Positions 23,305-34,780 of a stretch of 64,000 bases of DNA are shown here, one piece after another. The position numbers and the translations under genes are program-made. A model generated the notes under the pieces. The model worked only from the letters and a program-made list of their open reading frames with translations. It ran no database searches and had not been told where the DNA came from. The stretch comes from Azadirachta indica (taxonomy: Eukaryota > Streptophyta > Magnoliopsida > Sapindales > Meliaceae). The stretch spans positions 5,965,871 to 6,029,870 of the forward strand of contig CM040451.1 in the NCBI GenBank assembly GCA_022749755.1, written 5' to 3'. The stretch's first letter is position 1. Each line of letters begins with the position of its first letter.

Positions 23305-24726
23305 TGCTGTCGCGGGCAATCAAAAGTAAAATCTAAACTCTTAAACAAGATACATGTAGTGGTGCGAGTAAGGTTCGTTCCCACGGAGAGTATCTAAACT
23401 AATTTTATAGCTACATGAACAAGGATTAAGGGGGTTTTAAATATAAGGAAAACAATTTTAAGAAAACAATTAAGAAATAATTCAAATTTGAATATCAAAA
23501 TCAATCAAAAGAACAAAACATGGTCTAAGTCAACATCCACCATTGGAATTTTACAACTGATCATCGATATTGGAATATATCAATTTACACTTTGAATATT
23601 CACTGTTGGAGCTATTTTTCCTATCTCTTCTTAGTTGTAGTTAATTAGAAAATAAGCGATCTAATCCCTAACTACTAAATAACCCAAGAAAAGTCCTAAA
23701 AATTTAATTTAGTAGCAGCTTTAAGAATTAGAGAGACCAATTAATCTAAACAACGCAAGTACAAGCAGTTGCATTTAGTTTAGTTGAACATTTTTCTAAG
23801 ATCTAATAATTTCTGACGCAGCAAATCATTAAATTCTAGTTGCTTTACCAATCAGAGGAATCAAACAATTACAATTTGATATCTGGCTTGACGGTAGATT
23901 GCAAAAAATAATAAACTAGTAGGCCTTCTAGTAATTAAATGAAACAATTATGAAAATTGGCTCAAAAGAACATTCGTTATTTAAGCATAAATTAAACAAT
24001 AAGAATCAAATTAAATTTTACTGTTTTATTAATTCTGAGGCTTCTGTTTCTTTCGACCAATTGTAAAAGTTTAATTATGCAGGGTCATAATGACAATTTG
24101 AAAGAAAAATTAGAGAAGAGAAGAGAGGAAGAGAGAGGGGTCCCTTATCTCATGATTTCTCCTCCTTTTTAAACACAAAATTCACTTCCTAGAATTCTAC
24201 CAAATTTTCTGAAATAAAAATATTCAAATCTGACTAATTAAGAAAAATATTAAAAACAAAATAAAATCTTAATGTAAATAGGAGAGTGGTGATTTCAGCT
24301 ATAATTTCTATGCAAAAGATCTGAAAACTTCCAAAAATAAACCGCATTAAATCCTTGTATTAAAATTGTGGGTCAAGGAACATTCCAGAGCGTCAACCAC
24401 ACAGGTGGAGCAACTTCAAGCCCAAATTTGTCCTTGATGCAGCTGGAATCTCTCAAAACTCAAAACATGAAAGTTGTAGACCCTTTTCTTGACACTCTAC
24501 AGCATCTTGAATCATCTCAATTTGAGCTTGGATGAGAAAGTTTTGCCCAGATTACGAAGCAATGTCAAAACTGTCCAAAATCCTGCAATTAGCTTCGTTT
24601 TGCACTTAATGTCTTCATTTGCATCCTGAATCAAAATATGAGAATAATGAGTACATTTAAAAACTAAATAAACATAAAGAACTAGAAAATTAAGGGAGAA
24701 AAATATCGCATTCTGCATTCTTATCA
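23305..24726 (-). repeat. 5' LTR of AthB
   Basis: 1422 bp. On the minus strand it begins TGATAAGAATGCAGAATG and ends CCCGCGACAGCA. It is the same family as the solo LTR at 4385-5784. Confidence 0.93.
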
Positions 24727-25560
24727 AATATTAACTTACCTCTTTTTGATGTTATTAGGAATATACCATCATATGCAAAATTTTTCAAGGAACTCAACAC
24801 CAAAAAGAGAAGATATGAGAAGAATAAGAAGGTCATGGTCTTAGAAGTTGCTAGTGCAGTGCTTCAACAAAATTTGCCTTCAAAATTAAAACATCCTAGA
24901 AGTTTCAACATAAACATAACTATAGGAGACAAGAAGATAGCTAAAGCCATGCTAGACTTAGGAGCAAATATTAATTTAATGCCATACTCTATATACTTGC
25001 AACTAGGTTTAGGGAAGCTTAAGCCTACAACTATGACCTTTTAACTTGTGGATAGGTCAGTTAATTATCCAAAGGGAATAATTGAGGATTTGTTGGTATA
25101 AGTGGATAAGCTCATTGTACCGGTAGACTTTGTGGTTTTGGAGATGGAAGGAACACCCTCAAATGACAAAGAGCATACAGTTCTTCTTGGCAGACCATTC
25201 ATGGCAACAACCAAGACAATTATTGATGTTTAAAATGGGAGGTTATCGATGATGGTCTTAGGAGAAACTGTCCAATTTAAAGTGTTTGATTCTTTATCAA
25301 TTCCTTCTATTTCTACTAAAGATAAGTGCGCTTTTATTGATTGTATAGACTCACTTGTTTATAACACTTATTTGCAAGAAGAAATAGAGGATAAGCTTGA
25401 AGTTGCACTTGTTGGTGAGAGAGTAAAAGAAACACTTGAAGAAGAGACTAAGGGATATCATGAGATGCTAGATAAAGCCAAACCAATTTCAGAAAAACCT
25501 AGCAAACCCTTAGAGCTACCAAAATCCTTACCAAGGGCAGAAATCACTCCACCTAAAATT
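24727..25560 (+). pseudogene. pro: AthA-2 protease
   Basis: AthA-2 resumes with 'atattaacttacctcttt', matching AthA-1 at about 13136. The active-site block reads MLDLGANINLMPYS with Gly kept. Stops at about 25042 and 25099 and in 'DV*NGR' near 25231 break the frame. LLGRPF is present. A downstream frame (25249-25563) carries the protease-RT linker. Confidence 0.85.
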
Positions 25561-26430
25561 TAGCTTAAAGAATTACCTAAACATCTTAAATACATATTTT
25601 TGGGAGAAGGGATACCTACCTTGTAATCATTTCATCTACTTTGACCTAAACCCAAGAAGAGAGAGTTGTAAGAGAGCTTAGCCGACTTAGGAAAGCTATG
25701 GAATGGAGTATAAGTGACATTAAAGGCATTAGTCTTGTAATGTGCATGCATAAAATTTTTTTAGAGGATAATGCCAAACTTGTGAAAGAAGCCCAAACGA
25801 GATTAAATCCTAATTTGCAACAGGTATCAAAAAAGAGGTTTTAAAACTATTAAATGCAGGAGTTATTTACCCAATTTCTGATAGTAAATGGGTTAGTCCG
25901 GTTCATGTTGTGCCAAAAAATCAAGTATTACAGTGGTGAGAAATGAAAATAATGAGTTGGTACTGACTAGAATAACTACCGCGTGAAGAATGTGCATTGA
26001 TTATAGAAAGTTGAATTCAACTATAGAGAAAGATCATTTTCCACTTCTATTTATTGATATGATGTTGGAATGATTGGCAGGGCATAATTTTTTTTTCCTT
26101 GATGGTCTTTTAGGTTATTATCAAGGGCCGATTGCACCGGAGGATCAAGAAAAGACGATATTCACATGCCCATTTGGAACATTTGCCTTTAGGAGGATGC
26201 CGTTCATTTTATGCAATGCTCTTGCAACATTTCAAAGATGCATGATATCAATTTTTTCGGATATGGTGGAGAAATTCATTGAGATATTTATAGATGATTT
26301 TTCAGTTTTTGAAACTTCATTTAATGATTGTGTCCATAACTTGACTTTGGTTCTTGAGAGATGCATTGAATGTAGTTTAACACTTAGTTGGGAAAAAAGT
26401 CATTTTATGGTACAGTAAGGCATTGTGTTA
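25561..26430 (+). pseudogene. pol: AthA-2 reverse transcriptase
   Basis: Stops and frameshifts are dense from 25561 to about 26070. The palm is open from 26074: PFGTFAFRRMPF, the catalytic FIDDF at about 26287-26301, and VLERCIECSLTLSWEKSHF. A TAA at about 26417 replaces a conserved Glu codon before [11 protein letters not shown] copies element RNA into cDNA; this copy cannot be translated through. Confidence 0.86.
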
Positions 26431-27234
26431 GGGTATGTTATTTCTAACACAGGTATTAAAGTTGATAAGGCAAAAATTGATTTGATTGCTAAATTACCAC
26501 CACCTACTTCAATTAAGGGAATTAGGAGTTTGTTAAGACATGCAGGATTTTATAGACGATTTATTAAAGATTTCTCTAAAATAAGTCGTCCATTATGTAA
26601 TCTGTTGTCTAAAGATGTTCCCTTTGATTTGAACGATGATTGCCTTGTCGCCTACAATTCTTTGAAAGAAAAATTAACATCGGCACCTATTATCATGGCA
26701 CCTAATTGGTTGTTACCCTTCGAGATTATGTGTGATGCATTCGATTATGTTATAGGAGCTGTTTTGGGGCAGAGAGTGCAGAAGCATTTGCATGTTATTT
26801 ATGCTAGTAAAACACTCAATGATGCCCAACTAAATTATTCCACCATTGAAAAAGAGTTTTTGGCTATTGTGTTTGCATTAGACAAATTTAGGTCGTACTT
26901 AATAGGATCTAAAGTCATTGTGCATTTGAATCATGCGGCATTAAAATATTTACTAACAAAACCAAATGCGAAGATAAGACTAATTTGGTGGGTGTTGCTT
27001 TTGCAAGAATTTGACCTAGAAATAAGGGACAAGAAAGGTAGTGAGAATGTTGTTGTTGTTGATCATCTTTCTAGGTTACTTTCAAATTTTGACACATATG
27101 AACACAAAGAAAAACAATTGATTGTTGAAACTTTTCCTCATGAACACTTGTTTTCTTTAGGTCGTGAACCATGGTATGCTGATATTGTCAATTATCTTAC
27201 TTGTGGTGTGTTGCGGCCTAACCTCACTTTTTAG
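26431..27234 (+). pseudogene. pol: AthA-2 RT connection and RNase H
   Basis: A 269-codon frame contains [17 protein letters not shown], then the RNase H domain starting [14 protein letters not shown]. The catalytic Asp expected in T/S-D-H-A-A-L is Asn (LNHAAL, codon at 26929-26931), so RNase H should be inactive. A GTT expansion ([10 protein letters not shown] near 27050) adds residues before the tether. Confidence 0.87.
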
Positions 27235-28416
27235 GAAAAGAAGAGATTTTTATTCTCTAGCAAGCATTATTTTTGAAATGAGCCATATTTGTTCAAGCTT
27301 TGTCAAGATCAAATCATTCATCAATGTGTGCCTGAAGATGAATATGAGAGTATTCTAACCTTTTGCCATGAGCTTCATTGTAGAGGTCATTTCAGTGGTA
27401 AGAAAACAGCCCTCAAGGTATTGCAATCTAGTTTTTATTGGCCAGCTCTCTTTAAAGATGCTCATAATTTTTCTTTGTATTGTGATAAATGTCAAGGGAG
27501 CGGTAATATTAGCAAGAGAAATGGGATGCCTTTAGCAAACAATCTTGTTGTTGAGCTTTTTGATGTATGGGAGATTGATTTCATAGGACCTTTTCCATCA
27601 TCATTTAATTTTCAGTACATGTTAGTTGCAGTTCATTATGTGTCCAAGTGGGTTGAAGTTATATCAACTCGAACTAACGATGCTAATTGTGTTGTGAAAT
27701 TCTTAAAAGATGTGATATTTAATAGGTTTGGGACACCAAGCGCCATAATCAGTGATGGAGGAAGTCATTTTTGTAACAAACTCTTTGACGAGTTGTTGAA
27801 GAAGTAAAACATTACACATAAGGTGGCAACTCCATACCATCCACAAACTTCGGGCCAAGTTGAGGTTAGCAATTGCCAAATCAAGGGAATTTTGGAAAGG
27901 ACAGTACGACCTTCAAGAAAAGATTGGGCGGCTAAGTTGAATGATGCATTGTGGGTATATCGCACAGCGTACAAGATACTTATTGGCATGAGCCCATATC
28001 GGTTGATTTTTGGAAAGGCATGCAACCTACCCGTAAAGCTTGAGCACAAGGCATATTGGGCAATTAAGGAGCTGACCATGGACGTGAAAATGGCAGGAGA
28101 GAAGCGTTTACTTCAACTTAATGCGTTAGAAGAGATTTGGGATGAAGCCTACGAGAATGCAAAAATTTACAAAGAACGCACTAAGCGTTATCATGACGAA
28201 GGCCTAATTCATAAATCTTTTTATCCTGAAATGAATGTTCTTTTATTTAACTCTCATTTTAAATTGTTTTTAGGAAAGTTGAAGTCAAAATGGTGTGGAC
28301 CGTTTCCAATAGTCCAAGTCTTTTCTCATGGAGCGATAGAATTGATAAATCCAAAAACTCAAACAACATTTAAAGTAAATGGATATCGTGTGAAGCCTTA
28401 TTTAGAAGGAGTCTAG
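27235..28416 (+). pseudogene. pol: AthA-2 integrase
   Basis: Zinc-binding region: HELHCRGHF and CDKC near 27370-27490. Catalytic core: WEIDFIGPF, ISDGGSHF and [15 protein letters not shown] supply the D, D and E. A TAT-to-TAA stop at 27805-27807 falls between the second Asp and the Glu. The C-terminal part is open to the natural stop at 28416, ending in [14 protein letters not shown]. The DDE triad itself is preserved. Confidence 0.9.
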
Positions 28417-30258
28417 AATAAGAGAAAGGTTGAATGCGTTGAATTGTTTAACCCTCAATAAGAAGAGGCGACGTCTCGCTAAGACGTTAAAGAAAGCGCT
28501 TGATAGGAGGCAACCCATTCATGTTTAGTAGTATCTTATCTTTTTCTTTTTTTCGTTTAACTTTTTTTTTTTACTTCTCTTTTTTTAATGCTTTCCTGAC
28601 TTAAATTATATTTTAAACATTGAGGACAATGTTTAATATAGGTTTGGGAGTAAGGTGTTAATGTACTTGAAAGATTTTAAGTGTGCTTTAATATTTGTAT
28701 TTGTTTTGAACTATATAGTCATAAAAACTAAAAATTTAAAAAAAATATATTTAAAAAAGAATTTTCAATTTTTTTTCCCTTTGTTTCGAATTTTTGTGAT
28801 GATTCTTTCATAAGAGACTAGTATGCAATTTATACATGACTAATTAAAATTGATAAGATATTAAGGAAAATCATGATTTTATTATTATTATTTTTTATTT
28901 TTTTAACTACGTTTCATTGTTTATTCTTTTACTGCACATGCACTTTATGCCATGATCGATTTGAATGTTGATTTGATGAAATCACATGATTGGAGGATGA
29001 TGTGCTAGACAGTATAGACTCATAAAACCCTAATTGTGAACTTTTGAGCCCTAGAACTTCTATTTTGAGTGTTTATCATTTCTCTATATTTTCTTGTCAT
29101 CTTTTCTTTCAAATGATCTCATTATACTTTGTTTTGGTTAATTAACTTGATTATTCATGCTTTGATTGTAATACTGATTGTATGATATATGAGAAGTGAT
29201 TTTAGTCTTATTTGAATCGCTTGCGCCTTTCTTACCTACCTAATGTATATTCTTCCTTAGTAATCATTTTAAGCCTCAATATGTTCGTTTTCTTTCTTAA
29301 AACCAATCACAATCAAACTCAATAGTCAAGTATCCAATATCCTTATCTTTATTCTATTTTTTGAGGCATAAATAAGTTGATTGGATATGTGCCTTGTAAT
29401 AGGTTTGGGGGTTTTTATTTCTTAAAGTAGTGCTTGGTGTTATAATGTTTTATCAATGTATTGTACTAAAAAAAAAAAGGGAGAAATGCTAAGGTTGATT
29501 ATGAAAGTGCAGTAAAAAAAAATGGGGCTGCAAAATGAAATTTGAGATTCAAGAAAAAAAGGGAAAATAAAAAAAAAAGGTGAATGTAAATGAGTGGTTG
29601 CAGAATATGAAAAAAAACCGAAAAATGAGAATTTGATGATAGATACACATATTATTGAGTTCTTATGGCTTTGTTTTATCTTTTATCCACCAATTCTTAT
29701 CCTTACCTTACCCAATAGCCTTATTACAACCCAAAAAAAAAAGTCCTATGTTGATCTTGTGTATCATATGATTAGTTTGCATTCATTGTCAGGAAAATTA
29801 AGTTGTTAGCATTTTATTCATGAGATCAACATCATTACATCAGAAATAGCGTATTCTTCGTTTTGTATGTGAGCTTTGTTTTCCATTAAAAATCTAAACT
29901 TGATGCTTGTCTTACATACAGTTTAGTGATAACCCAAATTTCGAGCGCATTTCTTTCAGAGTGACTACCTTTGTGAAGATTAGAGTTGAAACATCAATGC
30001 ATATTATATTATGATAATGTGAAGGATGACAAGAGAGATGATAATTGAACTATGGCTATCACACACTACACATGAGGATAACTACTGAAAAATTGTTAGC
30101 AATTGGATAAGTCATTGATTGACCTTATATCTTGTTGCATTCTTTTAAAGCTATTAACATTTTGAGGAATCATCTCTAGAAAGAAATTTTCACATGTACA
30201 TTGAGTTTTTTATTTTTATTTTTATTTTAGTTTTGTTCGAGAACTAGCAAAATCTAGG
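28417..30258 (+). other. AthA-2 3' non-coding region
   Basis: 1.8 kb between integrase and the 3' LTR. Athila elements often have an envelope-like ORF here; no ORF above about 70 codons or membrane-protein pattern is seen. It includes poly-T and poly-A rich patches (28560-28620, 29460-29640). There is no sign of an unrelated inserted element. Confidence 0.7.
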
Positions 30259-30270
30259 TTTGGGGGAATT
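30259..30270 (+). other. Polypurine tract of AthA-2
   Basis: TTTGGGGGAATT directly precedes the 3' LTR and is the expected plus-strand priming site. Confidence 0.75.
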
Positions 30271-31655
30271 CGATAAATCAATATTTGTTAAATTTTTTGT
30301 TATATTTATGTCATTTATTCATGTATTTTATCTTAAAATTTTATTACTTTGAGTTTCTTTTTATTACTTGTAGGAATTGTTATAGAAAGCTCAAGAACAA
30401 ACCCAAGATGCTGGAAGGCTCATATTTACTAAATATAGTCTGTATTTTCTAGCATAACTTTGTCCTTAATACTCATATTTGGGTGATACAAGATAATTTG
30501 AAAACTAGACATAATGATTTACAATCTTACATTTCAAAAGGAAAGCAAATGTTGAAGTTTTAAAGGTCAAAATTTCAGCTGGAAAGAAGACAACTAGAAG
30601 ACAGACTTTCCTTGATATGTGGGAGTGAATTTTGAATAAGTTGTTGACAAAATAAGTAAAAGGGATGACTTTGGAGGTGCTACTGGGGAGAGAACGAATT
30701 AGGGAAGGATTTAATGAATAAAAGGGTTTTCTAAAGAGTGAATTTTCCATTGGAGGTGGAGAATTGCTAGATTGAAGAGGTGGACATTTTTGCTGGGCAG
30801 AATTATCATCTTCTTCAAAACTTGGTGGTGAACCTTTTAAAAGAAAAGCTTTCTTTTAAGTTTGTTTATTTTCTCTTATATGTTTAGAACTTTTATAATT
30901 AGATTCATAAATTTGAATTTAAGAATAGAAGTGTAAACATATTTTGGGAGTTCGGCTTTGTTATTGAAATGGTATTGAATATTTTATGAAATATGATTAA
31001 TTAGAAGGTTCAGATTATTTCTTGTTCATTGATCTATATAATTTTAATTATTTGTTGTGAATTTGCTATCTATTATTTGTGATTGAAATTAATTTGAAAA
31101 TTAAAGTGCTAGAAACATCATCTTACCTTAATTAAGCTCTTTTGAACAAGTATTTAAATTGGATCCATTGAGTTGGTTTAAATTAAATGATGAAATGATT
31201 TCTTTGTAACAATACAATTAATTAAGTAGAAGTCTCATATCAAGGATATATTTAATTAATTGTAAGTGAGAATTACCATGATCATTGAAATTCTCTAACT
31301 TTAGTGAAAAAAAACTAATAATCTAAAATACATAATGGTTGTTTAATTTCACCTTATATTTCAGTACCAGATTAGATAACTAGCTAAACCCCATGTAATT
31401 TTATTAAATTCAACAGAATTTTATAAATTTTAAGTTCTTGTAATTTATCTATTTAATCACTTCAATTGAAATAATTTGAAATTGTGATTTGATTGCATTA
31501 GAGTATTTACGATTTTATGTTTGCTTAAATTAGTAATTAACAAGAAACAATAAGGATTTAAACCATTACAATTCCATGAAAGATCGAACTCGGGTGAACT
31601 TATCGTTAACTATTAATGATTTGTGCACTTACGAGCATTTAAAATTTGCACATCA
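30271..31655 (+). repeat. 3' LTR of AthA-2
   Basis: 1385 bp. The first base is mutated (CGATAAATC instead of TGATAAATC); the end TTTGCACATCA is intact. CrE-1 resumes at 31656. Confidence 0.92.
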
Positions 31656-32099
31656 AGTTACGGCTGTAGATCAGGTTATATCGTTTCTCAAATCTGTCTA
31701 TTTGTTTCTTTAGTTTCTGAGTTCGTTTGCTTCAATTCCATTTGTTTTCATTTTTGTGTCTATTATATTAAAAAAAAAAAAGAGAGAGAGAGAAAAGCAA
31801 AGCATTCGACCAAGAGAAGAAAAAGAAAGAAGAAAAAGAAAATTTGGTAATTAAGGCTGTATGGGGTAAGTATATAATACAATCTAATTTCTAGTTTGGA
31901 AAGGACAAAAAAAAAAAAAAGGACAGGTGTTGAACGAAAATAAGGAGAATAAAAAGAAAAATCAGATTGTTTTAAGGAGTTTGATCAAATCAAGCCTACA
32001 TTCCAAAACAAGCTAGGATTTACTTCCTAATCTTTCCTTAATTTTTGTTTTACTTTCCTTAAAATTATTCTTTTACTTTACTAACCTTATCTTGTAGGA
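31656..32099 (+). other. CrE-1 leader downstream of AthA-2
   Basis: It matches the CrE-2 leader (minus strand, about 44722-45538), including the 'cggctgtagatcaggttatat' start. It has A-rich low-complexity runs and no gene. Confidence 0.8.
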
Positions 32100-33033
32100 T
32101 GAGTGGACAAGCAAGAAATCCACAAGGTGAGATAGATCAATTCCAAGCCTAACCGAGTTGTTGCAAGCCATGGATAGAAAATATGGAGAGTTGGTTGATA
32201 GAATGGAGAGGCTGGAGGTTTCAGCCACAAGGGGGCAGCCATTTAATGCTCCTAATCTAGCCATACAAGCAAGGCGAGTACCAAGAAGAGCTCAATTAGT
32301 TGATAGCTTTAATGATAGTGAATCATTTGATGATAATGGAGAGGAAGAGGAGGTGAGACTGAGGGCAAGAAACAACAACAATAATAACAATAGTGGGTTC
32401 CAACTGAAAATTTTATTATTTTATGAAAGAATGGATCTTGAGGCATACTTGGATTCGGAAACAAAAATTGAATTAGTGTTTGATTGCAATGACTACACTA
32501 AATCTAAGAAGTTGAAGCTTGCCGTTGCTATTTTCGAAGCTTATGCTATGACTTGGTGGGATGATACTAAGCAAAAGTGAAGGAGAAATAGAGAAAGGTC
32601 CATTGAAGAGTGGAGGGATCTGAAATCCATTATACGCAATAGATTTGTACCAAGCTACTACTATAGCGAATTGTACAATCGACTTCAAAATCTCACTCAA
32701 GGCTCTAATAGTGTTGAGGAATACTATAAGGAGATGGAGGTAGCAATGATAAGAGCAAATGTAGAGGAAGATAATGAAGCTATAATGGCAAGATTCCTTA
32801 ATGGTTTGAATAAGGAGATTTCTAATGTGGTTGAATTGCAGCCATATATAGAGTTAGAAGACTTACTTCACCTTGCATTGAAAGTTGAGAAGCAACTAAA
32901 AAAGAGAGGTTGTACAAGTCAGTTTTCCTCCTATATTTCTTCATTCAAATCAAATTGGAGGAAAGATTATAAGACTTCATCATCCAAGCCTAAAATCGAA
33001 TCCAAAGAGTTTCCCAAAACATCCAACCCAAGC
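32100..33033 (+). pseudogene. gag: CrE-1 gag
   Basis: It starts at ATG 32100 (MSGQARNPQ) like CrE-2. A one-base loss near 32150 shifts the frame, and CAA-to-TGA/TAG-type stops follow (e.g. after TWWDDTKQK at about 32578). The retrotransposon-gag domain is recognisable: [19 protein letters not shown] and [20 protein letters not shown]. Homology stops after [10 protein letters not shown] at 33033, before the zinc knuckle. Confidence 0.88.
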
Positions 33034-33441
33034 AATTTGTATTTTTCAAAAGTCATAAAGTTTGTATTAGTTTGTCAAATTATTGATAGGGTTGTTGGTA
33101 TAATTTTTGACATTTTTGTCTTTATATTTGCCTATAAAAGGCCTTCATTTCTGAAATGAAAGAAGCAATTTTTGAATATTAAGATATTTCTCACAAGTTC
33201 TTATTCTTGAACTCTTTAAGTTTAATTGTTTATGGTATTCAGAACAACCAAACTTATCATCTATATTCTTAAGTGTTTTCTTAAAGATTCTTAATGTGGC
33301 GTTTAAGTAAATTATAGTCTTGGTTCTTATCTAAATATGTATCGTGTTAAGACTTAATAAACTTGCGTTTCGGGAGAATTTTGGGGTTCGTTACTACATT
33401 CAGTGTTGGGTTTTGTCATATTATTGGTGAGGTTCGTATCA
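33034..33441 (+). repeat. LTR-C, 3' part only (5' LTR of CrC-1)
   Basis: It matches the last half of the 3' LTR of CrC-2 (58728 onward, then 60408-60554). It has a TATAAAAGG box at 33133-33141 and ends GGTTCGTATCA. The first ~430 bp of the LTR are missing at the junction with CrE-1. Confidence 0.87.
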
Positions 33442-33782
33442 TTATTCGGGTTCAATTGCGCATTTGTGTCTTTTTAGCTTTGCTCTTCAATTTATTGCAT
33501 TCTAGTGATTTATTTTACATGTTTTTCACTTTCTTTTGAAGTTTTCTAATTTTTTTGGCTCTTTTAATTTTCTTTCTCGTTGTCGTTTGCCTCAACTAAG
33601 TCTTTAAGGTTATGATTTTGAGATTTGCCACCATCTAATATACTGTTCCTAAGATTTGTTGAGACCATCATCAAATTAGTGTAAAACACGAGTGATAATA
33701 ATCTGATTTAAGTGCAAACACATGAAGGAGTGGGAGAGGAACAAATTTCTTTAATTTATAACAAGTTTTACAGTTTATAAAC

Positions 33783-34780
33783 ATGAGTAGTGAAGGAGAA
33801 CCACAAGAAGTTGACATAAAAATGTTCATAAAGGCCGTTAACAAACAATTTAGAAAGTTGAATACTAGGCTGGATGAATTGCAATCCCTATCTATATCTA
33901 AAACTACTAGAAGACGTGTGTTTGAGGAGGAAGAGGAAGATGACTCGGATTTGGAGGAATCAAGTTCTAAACGAGGCAAGAAAGCCATTTCAAAAAGATA
34001 TAACAATTTGGGCAACATAAAAACGAAGATTCTGACCTTTCAAGAAAAAAATGATCCCAAACTATACTTGGAGTGGGAAAGAAAGGTTGAACACGTATTT
34101 AATTACCATAATTACTCCGAGAAGAAGAAAGTAAAACTAATAGTGGTAGAGTTCACAGATTATGCAAGCATATAGTGGGATTAATTGATGATTAATAGGC
34201 ACAAAAATGGAGAGAGGTCAATTCGGTCATCGGAAGAGATGAAATTGGTAATGCGCAAGAGATTTATACCTAACTATTACTATAGAGATTTGAATAGAAA
34301 GTTGCAAGGGCTGGTTCAAGGTTCCATAAGTATAGATAGCTATGATAGCTCTTATTGGAGCAAACATAGAAAAAGATCGAGAAGCAACAATGGAAAGATT
34401 TGTTGACGGCTTAAATAAAAAGATTGCTGATATGGTTGATTACAATAGTATATGGAGATGGAGGAGCTATTGCACAAAGCCATTAAAGTAGAAAACCAAA
34501 TCAAATAAAAAAGGTTCAGATCTGCATAGGTTTCTAATTCTTCATAGAAATCTAATTGGAAGGAAAATCAAGCTACTTTAAAAACAAAAGAAGAAGGACA
34601 GTAAAAAGATTCTGTTGTTGTTTATAAAGGTAAATCTAAAACTAAAACATTTTTAAAGTCACGTGAAGTTAAGTGTTTTAGGTGCCAAGGATTTAGGCAT
34701 ATTGCTTTTCAATGCCCAAACAAAAGAGTTATGATAGTGTTGGAGAATGGAGAAATAGAAAGTGCTAGCTAAAGTGAGGA
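33783..34780 (+). pseudogene. gag: CrC-1 gag
   Basis: It starts at ATG 33783 (MSSEGEPQEVDIKM) and is open to a TAG at about 34173 that replaces the first Trp of the SIWWD motif. After it, RKRFIPNYYYRDLNRKL and several stops follow. An intact zinc knuckle, CFRCQGFRHIAFQC, lies near 34677-34720. The acidic run (EEEEEDDSDLEE) is a family feature shared with CrX. Confidence 0.85.

Larger units (their letters stand above)
18472..24726 (-). mobile_element. AthB: Athila-type retrotransposon, reverse orientation, truncated in integrase
   Basis: Read on the minus strand: 5' LTR-B (23305-24726), an almost intact Asp-tRNA primer site, leader, gag, protease, RT, RNase H and integrase up to the second catalytic Asp. 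The 3' half of integrase and the 3' LTR are lost. The break shares GCAAAAGT (18464-18472) with the AthA-2 gag sequence, an 8-bp microhomology. The right side re-enters AthA-2 at 24727. It is better preserved than its host, with open frames of 196-211 codons. Confidence 0.9.
15545..31655 (+). mobile_element. AthA-2: Athila-type retrotransposon with both LTRs, carrying AthB
   Basis: It has a 5' LTR (15545-16926), primer site, gag, then an inserted AthB (18472-24726), followed by protease, RT, RNase H, integrase, a 1.8-kb non-coding region, polypurine tract and 3' LTR (30271-31655). Without AthB it measures about 9.9 kb. The flanks GGCTA (15540-15544) and AGTTA (31656-31660) are a 5-bp target duplication with two transitions. 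The first ~240 bp of the two LTRs differ at roughly one position in ten, so it is an old insertion. All genes are broken. Confidence 0.92.
14687..33033 (+). mobile_element. CrE-1: CRM-like retrotransposon, split by AthA-2 and truncated in gag
   Basis: It consists of a 5' LTR-E (14687-15527), a decayed Met-tRNA primer site, then after AthA-2 the leader (31656-32099) and most of gag (32100-33033). The sequence across the AthA-2 insertion rejoins exactly as in CrE-2 (GGCTA-CGGCTsTArATCAGG). Pol and the 3' LTR are missing; at 33034 it abuts a truncated LTR-C. The target is the RT gene of AthA-1. Confidence 0.88.

Noticed and set aside
29594..29809. 71-codon hydrophobic frame in the AthA-2 3' region as an env remnant
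   Set aside because: It is short, starts in A-rich low-complexity sequence and shows no signal/transmembrane arrangement that could be trusted.
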